From an uncultured Pelagibacteraceae bacterium (GTDB lineage: Bacteria; Pseudomonadota; Alphaproteobacteria; Pelagibacterales; Pelagibacteraceae), in NCBI GenBank assembly GCA_902589725.1, contig CACITU010000007.1:18061-82060 (forward strand): 64,000 bases of DNA, in the 5' to 3' direction. Both the position numbers and the translations under genes were made by a program. Positions within the stretch are counted from its first letter, which is position 1, and each line of letters opens with the position of its first letter. Under the pieces are notes generated by a model. It made no database searches. It was not told where the DNA came from and worked only from the letters and a program-made list of their open reading frames with translations. Below, piece after piece: positions 60,104-64,000 of this stretch.

Positions 60104-60130
60104 AGGGGGGGTCACGCCTCCCCTTTTTTT
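60104..60130 (+). terminator. Intrinsic-terminator-like stem-loop after the binding-protein gene
   Basis: AGGGGGGG pairs with CCTCCCCT (8 pairs, one G-U) around loop TCACG, followed by seven T residues. It lies 26 bases after the binding-protein stop and 13 bases before the permease ATG, which has no Shine-Dalgarno. Confidence 0.82.
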
Positions 60131-60143
60131 ATAAAAAATTCAT

Positions 60144-61043
60144 ATGAGCGTAAAAAAAAAATTCAAGGGACTTTCTGATAAAGCTGTAGGTTGGCTTTTT
60201 ATTGGACCAACTGTACTTCTGCTATTGGCCATAAATATTTATCCATTGGTCTATGCAATCAAAATGTCTTTTACAAATTTTTACGCAAATAAAATTGGAA
60301 GAGAACCTCAATTTGTTGGTTTAAAAAATTATATTAAAGTTCTTAATAAAGAAGCGATATGGGAAAAAATGCAAGTTACAGCAAGCTTTATGTTTTGGAC
60401 CTTATTGCTCCAAGCAATTATAGGTTTGGGTTTGGCTTTACTTCTAAATAGAAAATTCAAAGGTAATGAACTACTAACCACATTAATTGTTTTGCCCATG
60501 ATGTTATCACCTGCAGTTGTAGGTGTATTTTGGACTTATCTTTATAACCCTCAAGTAGGTCTATTTAATTACGTAGTTAATTTTTTCTATGATTTAGGAA
60601 GCTTTGACATGATTGGTTCAAGTACGCTTGCTCCTTGGGCTATTGTTATTGTTGATACATGGATGTGGACACCTTTTACAATGTTAATTTGCTTAGCAGG
60701 CCTAAGGTCTGTTCCAAATTATTTATATGAAGCTGCGGAGGTTGATAGAGCCAGTAAATGGCAACAATTTATATATATTACTTTGCCTTCTGTTCTTCCA
60801 TTTTTATTATTAGCTCTACTTTTTAGAGGGATTGAGAATTTCAAAATGTTTGACATGGTTGTTGAGCTAACCTCTGGTGGACCCGGCTCTGCTACAGAGC
60901 TAGCTTCAATTAACTTAAAAAGAGAAGCGTTTGAAAAATGGAAAACAGGTTACAGCTCAGCATTTGCTGTTATTCTTTTTGTTACCATATTTGGTTTCGG
61001 GAATGTCTACGTAAAAGTAATGAATAAAATAAAGGAACGCTGA
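60144..61043 (+). CDS. CUT1 sugar ABC transporter permease (MalF-like)
   Basis: 299 aa, six helices, docking loop YEAAEVDRASKWQQFIYITLP (R in place of the usual glycine after D). NIYPLVYAIKMSFTNFY and the GGPGSATELASINLKREAF segment are standard. Overlaps the next permease by one base. The two permeases show different docking loops, in keeping with two different ATPases. Confidence 0.92.
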   Translation: MSVKKKFKGLSDKAVGWLFIGPTVLLLLAINIYPLVYAIKMSFTNFYANKIGREPQFVGLKNYIKVLNKEAIWEKMQVTASFMFWTLLLQAIIGLGLALLLNRKFKGNELLTTLIVLPMMLSPAVVGVFWTYLYNPQVGLFNYVVNFFYDLGSFDMIGSSTLAPWAIVIVDTWMWTPFTMLICLAGLRSVPNYLYEAAEVDRASKWQQFIYITLPSVLPFLLLALLFRGIENFKMFDMVVELTSGGPGSATELASINLKREAFEKWKTGYSSAFAVILFVTIFGFGNVYVKVMNKIKER

Positions 61044-61987
61044 TGGATACTTCTAGATCATATTTAGAACCTTCGTCTTTTTCAAAAAAAATGGCTGCTG
61101 CTATTATCATAGTTTACGCTGTAATTACTTTAATACCAATATCTTGGATGGTAATGACGAGTTTTAAAAATGTTGATAGTGCTATTTCATATCCACCCGA
61201 AGTTCTGTTTGAACCATCACTAGAGGGATATGTTAACTTGTTTACTAATAGGTCAAGACAGTCACAAGAATACCTTGATTCATTACCTCCCCCAAAAAAT
61301 TGGTATGAAGAACTAGTTAGAAGTAGAGAAATGGTTATAACAGGACCATCAAAATTTTTGGGTAGATACTCAAATTCAATGATAATTGGATTTGGTTCAA
61401 CATTTGCATCTGTATTTTTAGGAGCATTGGCTGCATATGCATTTTCTAGGTTTAGGGTACCTTTAAAAGATGATTTATTATTTTTTATTCTTTCGACTAG
61501 GATGTTTCCCCCAATAGCAGTCGCTGTTCCTATATTTATTATGTATAGAAAATTAGGTCTTGGGGATACTCACCTAGGAATGATCATATTGTATACAGTT
61601 GTAAACTTAAGTTTAGCAGTATGGTTATTAAAAGGATTTATGGATGAAATTCCTAAAGAATATGAAGAAGCAGCTATGATTGATGGATATTCTAGACTTC
61701 AAGCTTTCTTTAAAGTTGTTCTTCCACAAGCAATGACTGGTATAGCTGCAACCGCAATTTTTTGTATGATTTTTTCATGGAACGAATACGCTTTTGCTGT
61801 TTTACTAACCCAATTCAATGCACAAACAGCTCCACCATTTATTCCTACGATAATTGGTGAAGGTGGTCTTGATTGGCCAGCAATTGGTGCAGGAACAACT
61901 TTGTTTCTATTACCTGTTATGATTTTTACAATAATTTTAAGAAAACATCTTTTAAGAGGTATTACCTTTGGAGCAGTAAGAAAATAA
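61043..61987 (+). CDS. CUT1 sugar ABC transporter permease (MalG-like)
   Basis: 314 aa. Docking loop YEEAAMIDGYSRLQAFFKVVLP; C-terminus LLRGITFGAVRK matches the usual GLTAGAVKG position. A roughly 60-residue periplasmic stretch between TM1 and TM2 (PSLEGYVNLFTNRSRQSQEY onward) is longer than average. Overlaps the small membrane protein gene by one base (TAATG). Confidence 0.92.
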   Translation: MDTSRSYLEPSSFSKKMAAAIIIVYAVITLIPISWMVMTSFKNVDSAISYPPEVLFEPSLEGYVNLFTNRSRQSQEYLDSLPPPKNWYEELVRSREMVITGPSKFLGRYSNSMIIGFGSTFASVFLGALAAYAFSRFRVPLKDDLLFFILSTRMFPPIAVAVPIFIMYRKLGLGDTHLGMIILYTVVNLSLAVWLLKGFMDEIPKEYEEAAMIDGYSRLQAFFKVVLPQAMTGIAATAIFCMIFSWNEYAFAVLLTQFNAQTAPPFIPTIIGEGGLDWPAIGAGTTLFLLPVMIFTIILRKHLLRGITFGAVRK

Positions 61988-62178
61988 TGCAAGAAGAAAA
62001 GTCATTAATGAGAAAAATATTTAGAAGAGTTTACTGGGAAAACTTATCTACGATATTGATTTTAATTGGAGTTTTCATGTTGTTACAACCATTTGCGATG
62101 TGGATGTTTACTTATTCTTTTATTGTAATTTTAGTAGGAACTATAGGTTTCATAATCACAAGCCACTTTCCGGATTAA
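61987..62178 (+). CDS. 63-residue two-helix membrane protein of the importer operon
   Basis: Starts at ATG 61987 (MQEEKSLMRKIFRRVYW), coupled to the permease stop, and ends one base before the ATPase ATG. Two hydrophobic segments (about 20-35 and 38-57) after a basic N-terminus. A small membrane protein in the same slot is known as GlpU in the two-ATPase glycerol importer GlpSTPQUV of rhizobia; equivalence here is inferred from position, not shown by sequence. The open frame extends upstream to 61873 but that part overlaps the permease gene. Confidence 0.72.
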   Translation: MQEEKSLMRKIFRRVYWENLSTILILIGVFMLLQPFAMWMFTYSFIVILVGTIGFIITSHFPD

Positions 62179-62179
62179 T

Positions 62180-63262
62180 ATGTCTCAAATTAAAATAGTA
62201 AATTTACAAAAATCATTTGGAGATTTTACTGCAGTTAAAAATTCTAATTTAACGATTAATGATAAAGAGTTCTTTGTTTTACTTGGACCCTCTGGTTGTG
62301 GAAAAACCACAACACTTCGAATGATTGCAGGATTAGAATTACCTACATCTGGTGAAATATATCTTGGAGATGAAGAGGTTGGAATGTTAAGAGCATCAGA
62401 AAGAGATATTGCTTTTGTTTTTCAATTATTTGCTCTCTATCCACACATGAATGTGAGAAACAACTTATCATTTCCCCTAAAAATGCAAGGTTATAAAAGA
62501 AGTGATATCAAAAGTAGAGTAGAAGAAGCAGCAAAACTTTTAAGAATTGATCATATATTAAATTCTAACATTTCCTCTCTTTCAGGTGGAGATAGACAAC
62601 GGGTAGCTTTAGGTAGAGCACTAGTTAGAAGACCAAAAGCATTTTTAATGGACGAGCCATTGGGGACTTTGGATGCTGAATTTAGAGAATTAATGTGTCT
62701 AGAATTAAAAAAACTACATTTAGATATTGGAGCAACTACAGTTTATGTAACTCATGATCAGTTAGAAGCAATGTCATTAGCTGACCGAATTGCAGTTATG
62801 GATGGTGGTGAAATATTACAAGCTGATGAGCCAAATATTATTTACAATAAACCTAAAACTAAATTTGTAGCCTCATTTATAGGATCTCCAGGTATGAACT
62901 TTTTTGAAGTTAATGAGGGAATTTCTAAAGATCAATCATTTGTAAATATCGAAGGAGCTAAGTTTGATATCCCCAAACAACTTGAGGAGTCAAAAGGAAG
63001 TAAAAATTTCTTTGGTATACGTCCAGAAAATTTAACTCTAAATAATAATGAAGGTCTAAAAGGTTCGGTTTTTGGAGTAGAGTATTTAGGATCAAGAAAA
63101 ATAATTACAGTTAAAACAAGTTTAGGTGAAATTAAAGTTAAAACAGATATTTCTATTAACGTTAAATTGAATGAAAATGTACAGGTTAAACCTTTAAATA
63201 ATAATATTATTATTTTTGACGGTAAGACAGATAAATCTTTAAACAGTGAGTTTATAAAATAA
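62180..63262 (+). CDS. CUT1 ABC transporter ATPase, first of two
   Basis: 360 aa: Walker A GPSGCGKTT, Q-loop FQLFALYPHMN, signature LSGGDRQRVALGRAL (D where most have Q), Walker B AFLMDEPLGTLDAEFRE, switch His in VTHDQLEAM, and a C-terminal TOBE region (FFGIRPENLTL). Overlaps the second ATPase by one base. Probably works as a heterodimer with it, as with GlpS/GlpT. Confidence 0.93.
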   Translation: MSQIKIVNLQKSFGDFTAVKNSNLTINDKEFFVLLGPSGCGKTTTLRMIAGLELPTSGEIYLGDEEVGMLRASERDIAFVFQLFALYPHMNVRNNLSFPLKMQGYKRSDIKSRVEEAAKLLRIDHILNSNISSLSGGDRQRVALGRALVRRPKAFLMDEPLGTLDAEFRELMCLELKKLHLDIGATTVYVTHDQLEAMSLADRIAVMDGGEILQADEPNIIYNKPKTKFVASFIGSPGMNFFEVNEGISKDQSFVNIEGAKFDIPKQLEESKGSKNFFGIRPENLTLNNNEGLKGSVFGVEYLGSRKIITVKTSLGEIKVKTDISINVKLNENVQVKPLNNNIIIFDGKTDKSLNSEFIK

Positions 63263-64000
63263 TGGCAAAAGTAGAATTAAAAAAATTATTTAAAACTTAT
63301 AACAAAAAAATTAAAGCTTTGGAGGATATAAATTTTACTATTGAAGATGGTCAATTTTTTGTATTACTAGGTCCATCTGGTGCCGGAAAAACTACAACAC
63401 TTAGATGTATAGCCGGTTTAGAAAAAATTGATTCTGGAGATGTATTATTTGATGATGAAAATATAACTCATGATCAACCTGCTTCAAGAGATGTATCTTT
63501 TGTTTTTCAACAATACTCTCTTTATCCTCATTATACTGTTTATGAAAATCTTGCTTTTCCTTTGAGATCTCCAATGAGAAAACTTCCTGAGGAAGAAATT
63601 AAAAATAAAGTAGAAAAAATTGCTGAAATGCTCAAAATTACAAACAAATTAAAAAATAAAGCTACTGAACTTTCTGGTGGAGAAATGCAGAGGGTAGCAA
63701 TTGGCAGAGCTCTAGTTCGTGAACCAAATATTTATTTGATGGATGAACCGCTTTCCTCATTGGATGCCAAACTAAGAGAAACCCTTAGAGTTGAATTAAA
63801 AAATATTCAATTAAATCTAAATGCAACTATTTTGTATGTTACACATGACCAGGCAGAAGCAACAACATTGGCAGATAAAATTGGGGTTTTAAAAGAAGGT
63901 AAAATTGTTCAAATTGGAACTCCTGAGGAAATTTATGAAAATCCAAATTCAATTTATGTATCTCAAAGATTAGGTTCACCAAAGATAAATATTTTACCTG
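63262..64000 (+). CDS. CUT1 ABC transporter ATPase, second of two, 3' end outside window
   Basis: 246 residues visible from ATG 63262 (MAKVELKKLFKTYNKK). Walker A GPSGAGKTT, Q-loop FQQYSLYPHYT, signature LSGGEMQRVAIGRALV, Walker B IYLMDEPLSSLDAKLRE, VTHDQAEATTLAD. Clearly distinct from the preceding ATPase, so it is not a simple recent duplication. The window ends before its regulatory domain. Confidence 0.93.
   Translation, partial: MAKVELKKLFKTYNKKIKALEDINFTIEDGQFFVLLGPSGAGKTTTLRCIAGLEKIDSGDVLFDDENITHDQPASRDVSFVFQQYSLYPHYTVYENLAFPLRSPMRKLPEEEIKNKVEKIAEMLKITNKLKNKATELSGGEMQRVAIGRALVREPNIYLMDEPLSSLDAKLRETLRVELKNIQLNLNATILYVTHDQAEATTLADKIGVLKEGKIVQIGTPEEIYENPNSIYVSQRLGSPKINILP

Noticed and set aside
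61699..61992. Minus-strand 97-aa open frame inside the permease gene
   Set aside because: Antisense shadow; the permease reading is unambiguous.
1..64000. tRNA, rRNA, riboswitch, insertion sequence, phage, CRISPR or toxin-antitoxin features
   Set aside because: Gaps are short and I found no cloverleaf, transposase, integrase, regular repeat array or known riboswitch core on either strand.

Overview
The window is AT-rich (roughly 30% GC by eye) and tightly packed: about 72 protein genes, many 1-14 base overlaps, no gap over 200 bases, no RNA gene, insertion sequence, phage or CRISPR signal. Gene families and style (many periplasmic binding-protein importers, Gfo/Idh/MocA and SDR dehydrogenases, SnoaL, cupin and TauD/PhyH proteins) suggest a marine alphaproteobacterium with a streamlined genome, such as Pelagibacterales or the HIMB59/AEGEAN-169 group. 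This is inference; no phylogenetic marker is present.

Layout: (1) 1-3138: a bile-acid/sodium-symporter family carrier (cut by the window edge), a phosphate acyltransferase and a HisD-family alcohol dehydrogenase resembling HpsN. (2) 3135-10504, minus strand: a CUT1 sugar ABC importer with two oversized permeases, its ATPase, a GH63 glycosidase resembling glucosylglycerate/mannosylglycerate hydrolases, and a double SnoaL protein. (3) 10555-17521, plus strand: cupin, double SnoaL and MetE-like proteins, then a second CUT1 importer with no ATPase of its own and a HAD-fold protein lacking both motif I aspartates. (4) 17508-27779: housekeeping-like genes (cysE-cysK, LysE-type exporter, VOC, HisN-like phosphatase, DUF952, DUF924, butyrobetaine-dioxygenase-like), an operon of small dimeric-barrel/cupin/GYD/SnoaL proteins, and a pair of SMR-family genes lacking the family's key glutamate. 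(5) 27776-35841: a GtsABC-like hexose importer with ATPase, SDR, mutarotase and Gfo/Idh dehydrogenase, and a ROK kinase. (6) 35843-40636: SDR, the tripartite tricarboxylate transporter TctCBA and a divergent PdxA-family dehydrogenase. (7) 40639-51300: a ribose/inositol-type ABC importer, RbsD/FucU, ribokinase, D-2-hydroxyacid dehydrogenase, Gfo/Idh, IolD, then divergent aldehyde dehydrogenase and HpcH/HpaI aldolase. (8) 51297-56445: PanB-like and MarR-like proteins, a bacterial homologue of human C11orf54 (DUF1907), a PanE-like reductase and two iron/2-oxoglutarate oxygenases. (9) 56448-64000: Gfo/Idh plus a TIM-barrel isomerase, divergent from a CUT1 importer with two different ATPases and a tiny membrane protein.

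Together the window reads as an island for taking up carbohydrates, polyols and small organic acids, mostly with oxidative (dehydrogenase-first) catabolism. The clearest cross-cutting pattern is that all six solute-binding-protein genes are followed within about 50 bases by a stem-loop, usually with a U-tract, before the next gene of the importer. Most promising for new biology are the SnoaL/cupin/MetE block, the GH63 importer, the small-protein operon, the E14-less SMR pair and the PanB-like protein with replaced metal ligands.
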